A stretch of DNA of 64,000 nucleotides. It comes from Pseudomonas sp. H9. Its GTDB lineage: Bacteria; Pseudomonadota; Gammaproteobacteria; Pseudomonadales; Pseudomonadaceae. Made by a program: the position numbers and the translations under genes. The stretch lies in NCBI RefSeq assembly GCF_004353925.1, contig NZ_SMOK01000004.1, positions 1-64,000 on the forward strand, in the 5' to 3' direction. Of the stretch, positions 14,870 through 24,575 are shown one piece after another; the stretch's first letter is position 1, and every line of letters begins with the position of its first letter. The notes beneath the pieces were generated by a model. The model did not search any database and was not told where the DNA came from. It was given only the letters and a program-made list of their open reading frames with translations.

Positions 14870-16084
14870 TCAGTTCTTGCTGAGCAACGTGCACTTGCTT
14901 TCCGATACCGGGCGGTAGGCTTCATCACCGGGGATGGTGCGCACGATCTTGTACAGGTCCCACTCGCCTTTGGACTCGGCTGGGGTTTTGACCTGGGCCA
15001 GGTACATGTCATGCACCATGCGGCCATCGGCGCGGATTTTGCCGTTCTTGGCGAACATGTCATTCACGGGTGTGGCCATCATTTGCGTGCGTACGGTCTG
15101 CGCCTCGTCGCTGCCGGTGGCCTTGATGGCGTTGAGGTAATTCATGGTCGCCGAGTAGATACCGGCAGGTACCATGCCCGGCATTTTGCCGAAGCGTTTC
15201 TGGTAGCGCTGAGCCCAGGCGCGGCTTTCGTCGTTCATGTCCCAGTACCAGCCGGTGGTCAGCATCAGGTTCTGGGTGACGTCCAGGCCCATGGCGTGAA
15301 TGTCGTTGAGAAACACCACCATACCGGCCAGTTTCTGCCCGGACTGGGCCACACCGAACTGGCTGGCGGTCATCAGCGAGTTGACGGTGTCGGAGCCGGC
15401 GTTGGCGAAGGCGATTACGTCGGCGCCAGAGCCTTGGGCCTGGAGAATGTAGGAGGAGAAATCGCTGCTTGGGAACGGGTGCCGTGCCTTGCCGACCACT
15501 TGGCCGCCATCGGCTTCGACCACTTTGGTGATGTCCGCTTCCATGGCGTGGCCGAAGGCGTAGTCGGCGGTGAGGATGAACCACTTTTTGCCGCCACCGG
15601 CCAATACCGATTTAGCGGTGCCGTTGGCCAGCGCGTAGGAGTCGTAGGTCCAATGGATGTGGTTAGGCGAGCAGTATTCGTTGGTCAGGCTCGACGCTGC
15701 TGCACCGGAAATCAGTGCCAGCTTGCCGGACTGTTCGACCACCTTACTGGCCGCCAGTACCACTGACGAGGCCACCATCCCGGTGACCATGTCGACGTTG
15801 CGCTCATCGACCCACTGCCGCACGGTGTTGGCGCCCACGTCCGGCTTGTTCAGGTCGTCGGCACTGAACACCACGATTTTTTTGCCGTTGACCTGCCCCC
15901 CAAAATCTTCAACGGCCATGTTCAACGCTTCCAGGCCGCCCGGGCCGGAAAGATCACGGTAGGTGCCCGACATATCGGCCAGGTAGCCGATGCGGATTTC
16001 GTCGTCACTGATCTGTGCCTGGGCAGCGCCAGCGATCAGGCTCGATACCAGGATGGCGCTTGCTGTTTGCTTGAAAAACGTCAT
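14870..16084 (-). CDS. Periplasmic substrate-binding protein of the Liv-type ABC importer, 404 aa
   Basis: ATG 16084 is chosen because a signal peptide follows it directly (MTFFKQTASAILVSSLIAG, cleaved near AQAQ). The mature part is a two-lobed type 1 periplasmic-binding fold (IRIGYLADMSGTYRDLSGPG, ALISGAAASSLTNEYCSPN, FILTADYAFGHAMEAD). AMGLD and WYWDMND are seen near residues 265-290. Length and motifs match the amide/urea/aromatic-acid branch of this family rather than classic LivJ, so the ligand is open. It lies between the ATPase and permease genes. Confidence 0.88.
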   Translation of the reverse strand: MTFFKQTASAILVSSLIAGAAQAQISDDEIRIGYLADMSGTYRDLSGPGGLEALNMAVEDFGGQVNGKKIVVFSADDLNKPDVGANTVRQWVDERNVDMVTGMVASSVVLAASKVVEQSGKLALISGAAASSLTNEYCSPNHIHWTYDSYALANGTAKSVLAGGGKKWFILTADYAFGHAMEADITKVVEADGGQVVGKARHPFPSSDFSSYILQAQGSGADVIAFANAGSDTVNSLMTASQFGVAQSGQKLAGMVVFLNDIHAMGLDVTQNLMLTTGWYWDMNDESRAWAQRYQKRFGKMPGMVPAGIYSATMNYLNAIKATGSDEAQTVRTQMMATPVNDMFAKNGKIRADGRMVHDMYLAQVKTPAESKGEWDLYKIVRTIPGDEAYRPVSESKCTLLSKN

Positions 16085-16131
16085 GTCATTCACCCACTGT
16101 CCGAAGTTATTTTTATTGTTCAAGGCAAAGC

Positions 16132-16158
16132 GGCCCCGGATCGTCGGGCTTTGGGGCC
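16132..16158 (-). other. Hairpin between ATPase and binding-protein genes
   Basis: GGCCCC (16132-16137) and GGGGCC (16153-16158) pair across a 15-base loop in the 110-bp gap upstream of the binding protein. It could stabilise the downstream message. Evidence is limited to the pairing. Confidence 0.35.
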
Positions 16159-16194
16159 ACGACGACCTGCATAACGCGAGGGGTAAAGCGGGGT

Positions 16195-16923
16195 TCAGAC
16201 GCCCAGGCAGCGGTGTAGAAGATCCTGCTTGGCGTCCAGCTCAGCGGCGCTGAATTGCTCCACGATCTGACCGTGCTCCATCAAGTAATGACGGTCAGCC
16301 AACGGTGCGGCGAATCGGAAATTCTGTTCCACCAGGACGATGGTCAGGCCCTTGTTTTTGAGCTTGATCAACACCTGCGCGAGCTTCTGCACAATCACCG
16401 GGGCCAGGCCTTCGGTGATCTCGTCGAGCAGCAACAGGTTGGCGCCGCTGCGCAGAATCCGCGCCATGGCCAGCATCTGTTGTTCGCCACCCGACAGGCG
16501 CGTGCCTTGGCTGAACCGGCGCTCGTAGAGGTTGGGGAACATCTCGTAGATTTCATCGAGGTTCATTCCGTCACTGCGCACCGTGGGTGGCAGCAGCAGG
16601 TTTTCCTCGACATTGAGGCTGGCAAAAATGCCCCGCTCTTCGGGGCAAAAACCGACGCCCAAGCGTGGAATCAAATGGGCAGGCAGGCCGATGGTTTCGG
16701 TGCCGTTGACCACAATGGAGCCAGTGCGGCGGCCCACCATGTTCATGATCGCCCGTAAGGTGGTGGAGCGACCGGAGCCGTTACGCCCCAGCAAGGTCAC
16801 CAGTTCGCCCCGCCGTACTTGCAGGTCGATACCGTGCAGGATGTGCGACTCACCGTAGAAAGCATGCAGGTCGGAAATGCGTAGTTGTTCAAATTCGGGG
16901 GTGTGCAGGCCACTCATGCGCAC
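16195..16923 (-). CDS. LivF-type ABC ATPase, 242 aa
   Basis: The ABC signature LSGGEQQM (near residue 143) and Walker B LLLLDEITEGL are present, with VLVEQNF typical of LivF. The Walker A reads GRNGSGRST, with Arg in place of the usual Lys. Arg versions occur in some LivF relatives as I recall, so it may still work. The start overlaps the stop of the LivG gene by 10 bp. Confidence 0.9.
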   Translation of the reverse strand: MRMSGLHTPEFEQLRISDLHAFYGESHILHGIDLQVRRGELVTLLGRNGSGRSTTLRAIMNMVGRRTGSIVVNGTETIGLPAHLIPRLGVGFCPEERGIFASLNVEENLLLPPTVRSDGMNLDEIYEMFPNLYERRFSQGTRLSGGEQQMLAMARILRSGANLLLLDEITEGLAPVIVQKLAQVLIKLKNKGLTIVLVEQNFRFAAPLADRHYLMEHGQIVEQFSAAELDAKQDLLHRCLGV

Positions 16924-17690
16924 ACCTCTTCAGCCGCTACCGCTTCACTACCCAGGTAGGCTTCGCGCACCTGCGGGTTGGCAGAGACGCTGGCGTAGTC
17001 ACCTTCCGCCAGAATCGCCCCGCGGGCCAGCACGGTGATGCGATCGGAGAGTTCACTGACCACACTCAGGTTGTGCTCGACCATCAACACCGTGCGCCCG
17101 ACGGCGGCACGGCGTACCAGTTCAATGACCATGTTCACGTCCTCGTGCCCCATGCCCTGGGTGGGCTCGTCGAGCAGCAGGACGTTAGGGTCCAGTGCCA
17201 GGGTGGTGGCCAATTCCAGCGCGCGTTTGCGGCCGTAGGGCAATTCGATGGTCTGGGTGTGGGCGTAATCCAGCAGGCCGACTTCGTCGAGCATCTGCAT
17301 AGCACGCTCGTTGAGTACATCGAGGCTGCTTTCGGGTTTCCAGAAGTGGTACGAGTTGCCCTGCTTGCGTTGCAGCGCCACGCGCACGTTTTCCACCACG
17401 CTCATGTGGCCGAACACCGCTGAAATCTGAAACGAACGCACCAGGCCCAAGCGTGCCACTTGGTTGGGCTTGAGTGGGGTGATCGGTTTGCCCTGGTAGA
17501 GGATTTCGCCACGGGTGGGCGGAAGAAATTTGGTGAGTAGATTGAAAACCGTCGTTTTACCGGCCCCGTTAGGACCGATCAATGCGTGGATGTGTCCCTT
17601 CTGCACACGCAGATCGACCGAGTCTACGGCGGTAAAACCGCGAAACTCCTTAGTCAAGCCGCGTGTTTCCAACACAAACTCTGGTGACAT
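16914..17690 (-). CDS. LivG-type ABC ATPase, 258 aa
   Basis: Walker A is canonical (GPNGAGKTT near residue 39). The signature region is LPYGRKRALELATTLA, with a Tyr-Gly in place of LSGGQ, as is usual for LivG. Walker B is VLLLDEPTQGM, followed by VEHNLSVV. It is the first gene of the leftward operon. The 234-bp gap upstream (17691-17924) should hold the operon promoter; I see no clear consensus boxes there. Confidence 0.92.
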   Translation of the reverse strand: MSPEFVLETRGLTKEFRGFTAVDSVDLRVQKGHIHALIGPNGAGKTTVFNLLTKFLPPTRGEILYQGKPITPLKPNQVARLGLVRSFQISAVFGHMSVVENVRVALQRKQGNSYHFWKPESSLDVLNERAMQMLDEVGLLDYAHTQTIELPYGRKRALELATTLALDPNVLLLDEPTQGMGHEDVNMVIELVRRAAVGRTVLMVEHNLSVVSELSDRITVLARGAILAEGDYASVSANPQVREAYLGSEAVAAEEVCA

Positions 17691-17924
17691 GTGGAGCCCT
17701 CTAACCTTGATTGTTTTTATTGGTTATGGCGCTGCTGACACACTTACTTTGCTGATGACGTTTACGTAAACGTGACGAAATATACAAAAGTCCGATTCGG
17801 ACTACAGAGCCAACTTGTAACAAAGTATTTCAAGATTGAAACAAATGATGGCAAAGCGCTCAAGCACAGGTATTTGCGGCTTTTTAGGTCGCTAAAAAAC
17901 CTTCAACAGCCTGTGCCGAATCGG

Positions 17925-18740
17925 TCATTTCCCAGCATTTACAAGCGATCCGGAGGCATCCCCTTTGATCGCCTGGACGAACAGCGCAAGCAGCCCGGAC
18001 TGACTGCCAATGCCGAGTTTTTCATACAGATTTTTACGATGAACCTTCACCGTTGCCGGGCTGATCCGTAGCTTCTGCGCAATCGACAGGCTGGAATGCC
18101 CCTGCAGCAGCAACCTGACCACTTCACGCTCTCGGTCTGTCAACAAGCCTCGGCCAAAGTTGGCAAACGCTTCTTGCACCCGATGGTCATGATCATCGAC
18201 GGACCTGACAGCCTCCTTTCGGCTCGCCTCCCAGGCTGCTCGCACCGCAGCATTGACGACCGGCACAGCGCTTTCCAGTTGCCGGACTTCATCGTCATGA
18301 AACTTCATGCGGCCCCTTCTGCGCATCAGTGAAAGCACGGCGTGGGTATCAGGGCTCAAGTTCATGAAAAAGCCCACTTCCTCACTCAACCCCAGGTGGT
18401 GATAGTAGGTCTGGAAGTACTCGCTCTTATAGAACTGGTCGGGCGCCAGCTGACGCATGCTGTACACCCCTTCAGCTTGAGACGGCTGGCTGGCCAGATA
18501 GAAGGGATCGAGCAGGTATGGGCCGGTTTGATATTCATCGATGAAGATGCAGCGCTGCTCTGCACTGAAGGTATTGAACAGTGACAGCGGGCGATAACTG
18601 CCCTCATAGACAAAAAGCACGAAGTGATCGACAACACTCAAGCGCCTCAGCCAGGCGGAAAGCGCCTGCAACTGCGGGCTTCCAGCGGGTTTGTTCAACA
18701 CTTCGACGACGCTGTTGGTCCAATCAGTCAGGTGCATCAT
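17925..18740 (-). CDS. LuxR-type transcriptional regulator, 271 aa
   Basis: The C-terminal 60 residues form a LuxR helix-turn-helix (LTDREREVVRLLLQGHSSLSIAQ, then ATVKVHRKNLYEKLGI). The N-terminal 190 residues match no acyl-homoserine-lactone-binding pattern that I can recognise and probably sense a metabolite. GAGG precedes two adjacent ATGs, and the first is used. Placed between the ABC operon and the aldehyde dehydrogenase on the same strand, it probably activates one or both. Confidence 0.85.
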   Translation of the reverse strand: MMHLTDWTNSVVEVLNKPAGSPQLQALSAWLRRLSVVDHFVLFVYEGSYRPLSLFNTFSAEQRCIFIDEYQTGPYLLDPFYLASQPSQAEGVYSMRQLAPDQFYKSEYFQTYYHHLGLSEEVGFFMNLSPDTHAVLSLMRRRGRMKFHDDEVRQLESAVPVVNAAVRAAWEASRKEAVRSVDDHDHRVQEAFANFGRGLLTDREREVVRLLLQGHSSLSIAQKLRISPATVKVHRKNLYEKLGIGSQSGLLALFVQAIKGDASGSLVNAGK

Positions 18741-18835
18741 CGCAATGCCTCAAAGAATCCGGTCAAACCTGGAAGGTAGGAACGTGGCGTTCTGAGGCTG
18801 ACTTCACAACGCCACGTGCTCACTGGGTGCAAACC

Positions 18836-20317
18836 TTACTTGAGGTACCAACCCCAAGCCTGATCACTGTCGTAACGGGTGATCTGCTTGGTTTCCAGGT
18901 AGTTGCTCAAGCCCCACTCGCCCAGCTCGCGACCAATACCGCTCTGCTTATAGCCGCCCCACGGCGCTTCGGTAAAGGTTGGCTGCGAACAGTTGATCCA
19001 GACGATCCCCGCCCGCAGCTTGCGGGCCACTCGCTCCGCGCGTTCAAGGTCTTTTGACATCACGGCAGCAGCCAGGCCGAAGCGCGAATCGTTGGCCGCA
19101 CGAATGGCTTCGACTTCCTCTTCAAACGGGCAGATACACGCCACCGGGCCAAAGATTTCTTCTTTCCAGACCCAACTGTCTTGTGGCACATCGGCGAAGA
19201 TCGTTGGCTGCACATAGAAGCCGCTGTCGAAGCCATCCGGGCGCGAGCCGCCGTACACCAGCCTGGCGCCCTCCTCCTGGCCACGGGCAATAGCGGCCAG
19301 CACCTTGTCGTACTGGCCCTTGCTCACCAGCGGCCCTAGCAGCACCCCTTGCTCGAAGCCATTGCCGATCTTTACCTTCTCGACCTCTTGCTTCAACCGC
19401 TCAAGCAGTGGTGCATACAGGTCACGCTGAACCAGCACACGGGAAGTGGCAGAACAGACCTGACCCTGATTCCAGAAGATACCGAACATGATCCACTCGA
19501 CAGCCGCCTCGATGTCGCTGTCTGCGAAGATGATGAAAGGTGACTTCCCGCCCAGCTCCAGGCTGATGTTTTTAATGTCGCGTGCAGCTGCCTGCATGAT
19601 CCGGCTGCCGGTCGGCACGCTGCCGGTGAACGCCACCTTGTCGATACCCGGATGCTCGGCCAGGGCTGCGCCAGCCTCGTGCCCCAAGCCTGGAAGCACG
19701 TTCAATACACCGGCTGGGAGCCCGGCGCTATCGGCGATACGCGCAAGCTCGATGGCTGTCAGCGGGGTCAGCTCTGAGGGTTTAAGCACCATGCAGCAAC
19801 CCGCCGCCAACGCCGGAGCGACTTTCCAGGCCGCCATCAGCATAGGGAAGTTCCACGGGATGATCGCAGCGGCCACACCCACCGGCTCTTTGCGCACTAC
19901 CGAGCTGAATCGCTCATCGGCCAGTGCCACAGGTTGCTCCACGTGGCTGTCCAGGTCTTCGGCAAGGTCGGCATAAAAATCGAAACAGCCTGCGGTATCG
20001 GCAATATCCCAAAGCGCCTCGGGTAGCGGCTTACCGTTGTCACGCACCTCCAGCTCGGCCAACACCTGCTGACGATCACGGATGCCTTGGGCAATCCGCC
20101 GTAGCACGGCAGCACGTTGCGAACCGCTCATGTGCGGCCAAGGCCCCTCATCGAAAGCCTGGCGAGCGGCTTGCACGGCGAGGTCGACATCGGCGGCGGT
20201 CGCGGCGGCAACCTGAGTGATCAGTTCTTCGCTGCTGGGATCAAACGATTCAAACGAACCGCCTGCAGACGGGGCCAGCCACTGGCCATTGATGTAAAGC
20301 TGGGTATAGGCATTCAT
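18836..20317 (-). CDS. NAD(P)-dependent aldehyde dehydrogenase, 493 aa
   Basis: The start is ATG 20317 after GGAG. The ALDH superfamily fold is shown by IIPWNFPM, FTGSVPTGSRI, the catalytic Glu in LELGGKSPF (near residue 265) and the catalytic Cys in NQGQVCSATS (near 299). The closest flavour is betaine-aldehyde or aminoaldehyde dehydrogenases. It oxidises an aldehyde to an acid in the cytoplasm. It follows the alcohol dehydrogenase gene by 55 bp, so the pair would convert alcohol to aldehyde to acid. Confidence 0.9.
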   Translation of the reverse strand: MNAYTQLYINGQWLAPSAGGSFESFDPSSEELITQVAAATAADVDLAVQAARQAFDEGPWPHMSGSQRAAVLRRIAQGIRDRQQVLAELEVRDNGKPLPEALWDIADTAGCFDFYADLAEDLDSHVEQPVALADERFSSVVRKEPVGVAAAIIPWNFPMLMAAWKVAPALAAGCCMVLKPSELTPLTAIELARIADSAGLPAGVLNVLPGLGHEAGAALAEHPGIDKVAFTGSVPTGSRIMQAAARDIKNISLELGGKSPFIIFADSDIEAAVEWIMFGIFWNQGQVCSATSRVLVQRDLYAPLLERLKQEVEKVKIGNGFEQGVLLGPLVSKGQYDKVLAAIARGQEEGARLVYGGSRPDGFDSGFYVQPTIFADVPQDSWVWKEEIFGPVACICPFEEEVEAIRAANDSRFGLAAAVMSKDLERAERVARKLRAGIVWINCSQPTFTEAPWGGYKQSGIGRELGEWGLSNYLETKQITRYDSDQAWGWYLK

Positions 20318-20372
20318 GCTTGAGCTCCAACAAAGCGGCGCGGTTGGCGCTGACGCGCCAACCCAACCCACA

Positions 20373-21416
20373 TCAGGAAATTTTCAACACCTTGCGGCCC
20401 ACTACCGCCCCCTGACGAATCTGATCGAATATCGCGTTGATCTCATCCAGGGTTGTCAGGCTGCTCTGCACTTTAATCAAACCATTGGCGGCGAATTCAA
20501 CCGCCTCATGCAGGTCTTGCCGGGTGCCGACGTTAGAACCACGAATCGACAGTTCCCAATTGACGATGCGGTCGATGGAGCTGCGCACTTCATCCGCAGC
20601 ACCACCCGGCTGACCGATGTAAATCGCGGTACCACCGGGGCGCAACAGCTTCACGGCCAGCTCAAAGGCTTTGTTGGAGGTCGCGGTCACCAGCACACCA
20701 TGCACGCCACCCAGGTCTGCGTGGATAGCGCTTTCAGGGTCTTTCGTGACGTTGTACACGCGCTCAGCACCCAAGCGGTGGGCCAGTTCCAGCTTTTCAT
20801 CGCTGACATCAACCGCCACCACCCGGAGGCCCATGGCCTTGGCGTACTGCACCGCCACATGGCCCAGGCCACCGATCCCAATCACTGCCATCCATTGCCC
20901 GGGGCGTGCACCGGAACGCTTGAGCCCCCGATAGGTTGTTACCCCGGCACAGAGGATCGGGGCCAGGCTGTACAAGTCGACACCGTCCGGAACTTTCGCC
21001 ACGAATGCCGCTGGCGCGATCATGTACTCGGCGTAGCCTCCCGGCTTGCTATAGCCGGTGGCCTCGCCTTGCTTACAGATGGTTTCCATCCCGGCGCGGC
21101 AGTATTCACAGGCGCCACAGGCGCTGTACATCCACGGCACACCGACCGTATCGCCGATCGCGTAACCGGTCACGCCTTCACCCAGTTCGGCAATATGGCC
21201 GGTGACCTCATGGCCTGGAATCAACGGCAGGTTTGGCGGGCTGGGCCAGTCACCATCACAGGCATGCACATCGCTGTGGCACACACCACAGGCCACTACC
21301 TTGATCAGAATCTCGCCAATGCCTGGCTTGGGAATGGGTAGCTGCTCCAATTGCAGCGCCCCGCCCAGCTCACGAAGAATAGCGGCAGTCATGGTTTTCT
21401 TGTTCGAGTCCAACAT
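20373..21416 (-). CDS. Zinc-dependent alcohol dehydrogenase (AdhP-like), 347 aa
   Basis: ATG 21416 follows GAGGA at good spacing; the frame extends 18 codons without one. Catalytic zinc ligands are Cys in CGVCHSD and His/Glu in GHEVTG. The structural zinc site is CGACEYCRAGMETIC. The Rossmann motif is GIGGLGHVAVQ. It oxidises a primary alcohol with NAD. It is adjacent to the aldehyde dehydrogenase, with the same orientation. Confidence 0.92.
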   Translation of the reverse strand: MLDSNKKTMTAAILRELGGALQLEQLPIPKPGIGEILIKVVACGVCHSDVHACDGDWPSPPNLPLIPGHEVTGHIAELGEGVTGYAIGDTVGVPWMYSACGACEYCRAGMETICKQGEATGYSKPGGYAEYMIAPAAFVAKVPDGVDLYSLAPILCAGVTTYRGLKRSGARPGQWMAVIGIGGLGHVAVQYAKAMGLRVVAVDVSDEKLELAHRLGAERVYNVTKDPESAIHADLGGVHGVLVTATSNKAFELAVKLLRPGGTAIYIGQPGGAADEVRSSIDRIVNWELSIRGSNVGTRQDLHEAVEFAANGLIKVQSSLTTLDEINAIFDQIRQGAVVGRKVLKIS

Positions 21417-21509
21417 AACGACATCCTCATGAAGTAACGTTTTTCGAGAACACTTTCCCCTCGCGCTCAAGTTTCAACCTGAGCACGGGCAGCAGATCTG
21501 GTGCAGCAC

Positions 21510-22097
21510 TCAGCTGGCGAGTGCGAGTGGGTTGCTGGCGTGAAGCATCAATGAGAGGTGCTGGATCAGCATTACCGTGCTGTCGACTTCGGCTGGTGTT
21601 GGCTGGCGTGCGTACTTCACCGGGGGCAGAAGCATCCAGACGAAGTCTCCGTAGTTCGGCGTCAGCACAACCTCACAGCGCTTTTCTGCAGGGTGGTACT
21701 GAATACTCAAACCGCCGAGTTCCATGGCCACGCACAAGGGCAGTACCACGGCATTGCTGTTCAGTTGCTCCAGCAGGGCCCCACAGTCAGAAGGCCCGAC
21801 AAATTTCGCCGTGCGCGTCGAAGGCTTCCAGCCGCAGTAGCTCAAGCGCATGCTCAGTGGCGCGCTGCCCAGGTCTACAGCGACCTTCCAGCGCCAACGG
21901 CAGGTGTAGATTCTGCCAATCAGCTTGCTCGACAAGCGATGCTCAAGCACCAGGCCATCCGCAGCAAGACGGTGGTCAACACCCAGCACGGCGCGTGCAC
22001 TGTCTGCGGCCTCTGGCTCCATATACTCGCCAAAGCGCGACACCGTGTCCCGAAGCATCTGTTGAGCGCGACGGTCAATGACTGAATAAAGATCCAT
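21510..22097 (-). CDS. Hypothetical protein next to APC permease, 195 aa
   Basis: ATG 22097 follows GGAG; a GTG 6 bp upstream overlaps that site. The frame is clean and long, with a beta-rich look (LVLEHRLSSKLIGRIYTCRWRW is only partly conserved-looking) and no membrane span. Small proteins beside amino-acid permeases are sometimes annotated DUF3156; I cannot confirm that here. It lies 18 bp after the permease, so it is likely co-expressed and may have an accessory role. Confidence 0.6.
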   Translation of the reverse strand: MDLYSVIDRRAQQMLRDTVSRFGEYMEPEAADSARAVLGVDHRLAADGLVLEHRLSSKLIGRIYTCRWRWKVAVDLGSAPLSMRLSYCGWKPSTRTAKFVGPSDCGALLEQLNSNAVVLPLCVAMELGGLSIQYHPAEKRCEVVLTPNYGDFVWMLLPPVKYARQPTPAEVDSTVMLIQHLSLMLHASNPLALAS

Positions 22098-22115
22098 GCT
22101 CACTCCGAACGCCGG

Positions 22116-23552
22116 TTATTGTCGTTTCAACTGCGCAAGCAGCACGCCTTCATCACCCTCATGCTGACCATCGACAGCTTCGGAACGATGGACAATGCGA
22201 CGCAGCACATCATCCAAAGCCACCGGCTGGAACAAGGCCTGCCCGGTCGACTTCAAGTACACGACACCAAATGCCAGGATCAACGCTGAACACACCACCG
22301 CAATGCCAAACACCTGAGCATCGGAAATCAGGGTTCCAATCATGTACAGGCAGGCAGCGATGCCAATCAGTTGCGGGAGTGGGTAAAGCGGCGTGCGGAA
22401 CGGACGGTTGGCGTTGGGGTAGCGGACACGCAAGATCACCACGTTCAGCTGAGCGATCAGGTACGACATCAACCAGGTGGTGCAGGCCACACTGATCATC
22501 ATGGTGATCAGGGCGATGTCGGCGTTATTGGCCATGGCGTAAACCAGCACGATCAGAATCAGCGCCACGACAAAGAAGATACTGAACCAAGGCGTTCTGG
22601 CCACCGGGTGCAGCCAGGAGAAAATCTTCGGCAGCATGCCTTCACGTGACAAGCCATACAGCATGCGCGGCACGGCGATCAGGTAGGTATCACACGTGGT
22701 GACTGCGGCCAGAATCGAGATACTGCCCATCAGGATCAACCCTGGCTGCCCCAGCATTGCCGCCGCACCATCGACATGAGGAATGGTAGAGGCGGCCAAC
22801 TCTTCCAGAGGCAGGTAGCGCGTGATGCTCACCCCAAACAGCAGGTCGACCAACCAGATACTGGCGCAGCCAAAGATCATGGCCAGCGGAATGGTTTTGC
22901 CTGGCTCTTTAACCTCTTCAGCCAAGGGCGCCACAAATTCCATACCGATGAACAGCCAGATCGCCAGGCTCAAATACCCGAATTGATCCGTCCAGGAAAC
23001 CTGTGAGAACGCTGGCTGCTCAGCCAAGGGCTCTGCCGTCTGGAAACCGGACAATCCCCATAGCCCGACCAGCCCGAGCATCAGCATCATGGCAATGGCC
23101 AAGGTCGTTTGCACGCGCCCGAACAGTTCGACGCCCTTCAGGTTGATGGCCACCAACACAGCCAGAATCCCCAGGGAGAACAGGTACCACGGTAACCCCG
23201 TCAATCGCTCAAGCGACTGCCCGCCAATGATCATGTTGGTACCGCCATCGGTGCCCACCAGCACGATGTAGCCCGCGAGCACCGCAAACAGCGCCGGCAG
23301 TTTGCCCAGTGCCGGTAGCGTGTACTCCCCCACCATACCGGCGCCTGGCAGCATGGCGGCCAGTTCAGCGTAAGACATTGCGATGCAGAGGATGATCACC
23401 AGTGCCAACAACGCCACGAGGCTGAAGGCCGGCCCCGAAACGCCATAACCGTTGCCCAGCGCCACCATGGCCGTGCCCGAAACGACCAACCCCACGGAGG
23501 TGGAGTAGGCAGCCCAGAACCCCAGGCTTCGGCTCAACTTCAAACTACTCAT
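22116..23552 (-). CDS. APC-superfamily amino acid/amine permease, 478 aa
   Basis: ATG 23552 follows GAGAGG. About twelve hydrophobic segments are present, with the APC entry motif GFWAAYSTSVGLVVSGTAMV near residue 10 and EYTLPALGKLPALFAVLAGY. This family moves amino acids or amines such as ethanolamine with protons. Downstream on the same strand are the orphan gene, the alcohol dehydrogenase and the aldehyde dehydrogenase, which suggests uptake of their substrate or a precursor. Confidence 0.88.
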   Translation of the reverse strand: MSSLKLSRSLGFWAAYSTSVGLVVSGTAMVALGNGYGVSGPAFSLVALLALVIILCIAMSYAELAAMLPGAGMVGEYTLPALGKLPALFAVLAGYIVLVGTDGGTNMIIGGQSLERLTGLPWYLFSLGILAVLVAINLKGVELFGRVQTTLAIAMMLMLGLVGLWGLSGFQTAEPLAEQPAFSQVSWTDQFGYLSLAIWLFIGMEFVAPLAEEVKEPGKTIPLAMIFGCASIWLVDLLFGVSITRYLPLEELAASTIPHVDGAAAMLGQPGLILMGSISILAAVTTCDTYLIAVPRMLYGLSREGMLPKIFSWLHPVARTPWFSIFFVVALILIVLVYAMANNADIALITMMISVACTTWLMSYLIAQLNVVILRVRYPNANRPFRTPLYPLPQLIGIAACLYMIGTLISDAQVFGIAVVCSALILAFGVVYLKSTGQALFQPVALDDVLRRIVHRSEAVDGQHEGDEGVLLAQLKRQ

Positions 23553-23670
23553 AACGCACCTCTCCACTATTGTTTTTGTAATGAAAAGCTGTGTGTCGTA
23601 AACAGAAAGTGGAGGCAACGCTATCAACCGCGGCTTTGGCTTGTACATACACCGCAGGGGGTAGATGAAA

Positions 23671-23757
23671 GGTAGGAGCGGGCTTGCCCCGCGATGCGAT
23701 CCAACTGGAAAACCGCAATCGCGGGGCAAGTCGGGTCGCCGCACCGCCGCTCCTACC
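23671..23757. repeat. REP pair (inverted)
   Basis: GGTAGGAGCGGGCTTGCCCC faces a variant partner, GGGGCAAGTCGGGTCGCCGC and CGCTCCTACC, with a 16-base insertion GTCGGGTCGCCGCACC relative to simple copies. The same variant occurs at 31139-31223. It lies between the APC permease and tetR genes. Confidence 0.9.
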
Positions 23758-23777
23758 CGCGAGCCAAGCGGCTGAAC

Positions 23778-24386
23778 TTACTTGGCCGCCAGCCCTTGAA
23801 TGAACACGGCAATCGCTTCGTCGATGAGCGCTTCACGCTCTTCCGGCAGCGGCGCCTCTTGCATCCCCAGCAAGCAGCGCAGCTGAAAGTTGCCGGTCAG
23901 GGCATCGAGAAAGATGATCGCCCGAGGGCGCGCATCGCACGGGAGGATCAAACCGGCGCCCTGGGCCCAGTCGAAGTAGTCACTCAAGCAGCGGTAGGCC
24001 GTACCCGGCGCCGCTTCAAAGAACGAGCGGGCAGCCTCCGGAGCACGCAGCGCTTCGGCAACGATCAGCCGATGCAAGGCGATGGTACGCGGATCGAGCA
24101 CCACGTCGAGGAAGGTATGGGCAATGCTCGACAAGGCATCGCGCAGCGATTTGTGTTTGAGGTCCATGTGGGTCAGCGGGTTGACGATGTCTTCGCACAA
24201 CTGCGCGACAATCGCCGCGAACAGCCCTTCTTTACCGCCGAAATACGCATAAAGCGTGCGTTTTGAGCCACCGATACGCGCAATGATTGCGTCGACGCTG
24301 ACGCCGGCATAACCCTCTTCAAGAAACATTTCAGTGGCAGCTACAAGAATGTTCTGCCGCTTTTCCACTTGCCTTGGACGTTCCAT
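23778..24386 (-). CDS. TetR-family repressor, 202 aa
   Basis: The N-terminal helix-turn-helix is clear (ATEMFLEEGYAGVSVDAII, GGSKRTLYAYFGGKEGLF). The C-terminal ligand domain is of the AcrR/AefR type, ending in FIQGLAAK. ATG 24386 has only a weak ribosome site. It is divergent from the catabolic operon starting at 24646 and separated by 259 bp containing a near-perfect 21-bp palindrome, its likely operator. Confidence 0.88.
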   Translation of the reverse strand: MERPRQVEKRQNILVAATEMFLEEGYAGVSVDAIIARIGGSKRTLYAYFGGKEGLFAAIVAQLCEDIVNPLTHMDLKHKSLRDALSSIAHTFLDVVLDPRTIALHRLIVAEALRAPEAARSFFEAAPGTAYRCLSDYFDWAQGAGLILPCDARPRAIIFLDALTGNFQLRCLLGMQEAPLPEEREALIDEAIAVFIQGLAAK

Positions 24387-24575
24387 GCACCCGCGCCTGA
24401 CCGGAATGCAACATTCCGGCAATTTGATCTGTTTGAGCCCAGAGAGTACCCCGCCACCCAGCGTCCTTCCAGCGTTTCGGTGAGACGTCCGAGCATAGTT
24501 GCGCACCTGGATATTCCAAAAAAGACCGATGCGGCCATTGACGGCCTGTGATTTTCAGTCCAAATTCGCAAAAAG

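Noticed and set aside
15011..15766. Plus-strand frame of 251 codons
   Set aside because: Shadow of the periplasmic binding-protein gene on the other strand; rich in Val/Gly/His with no ribosome site.
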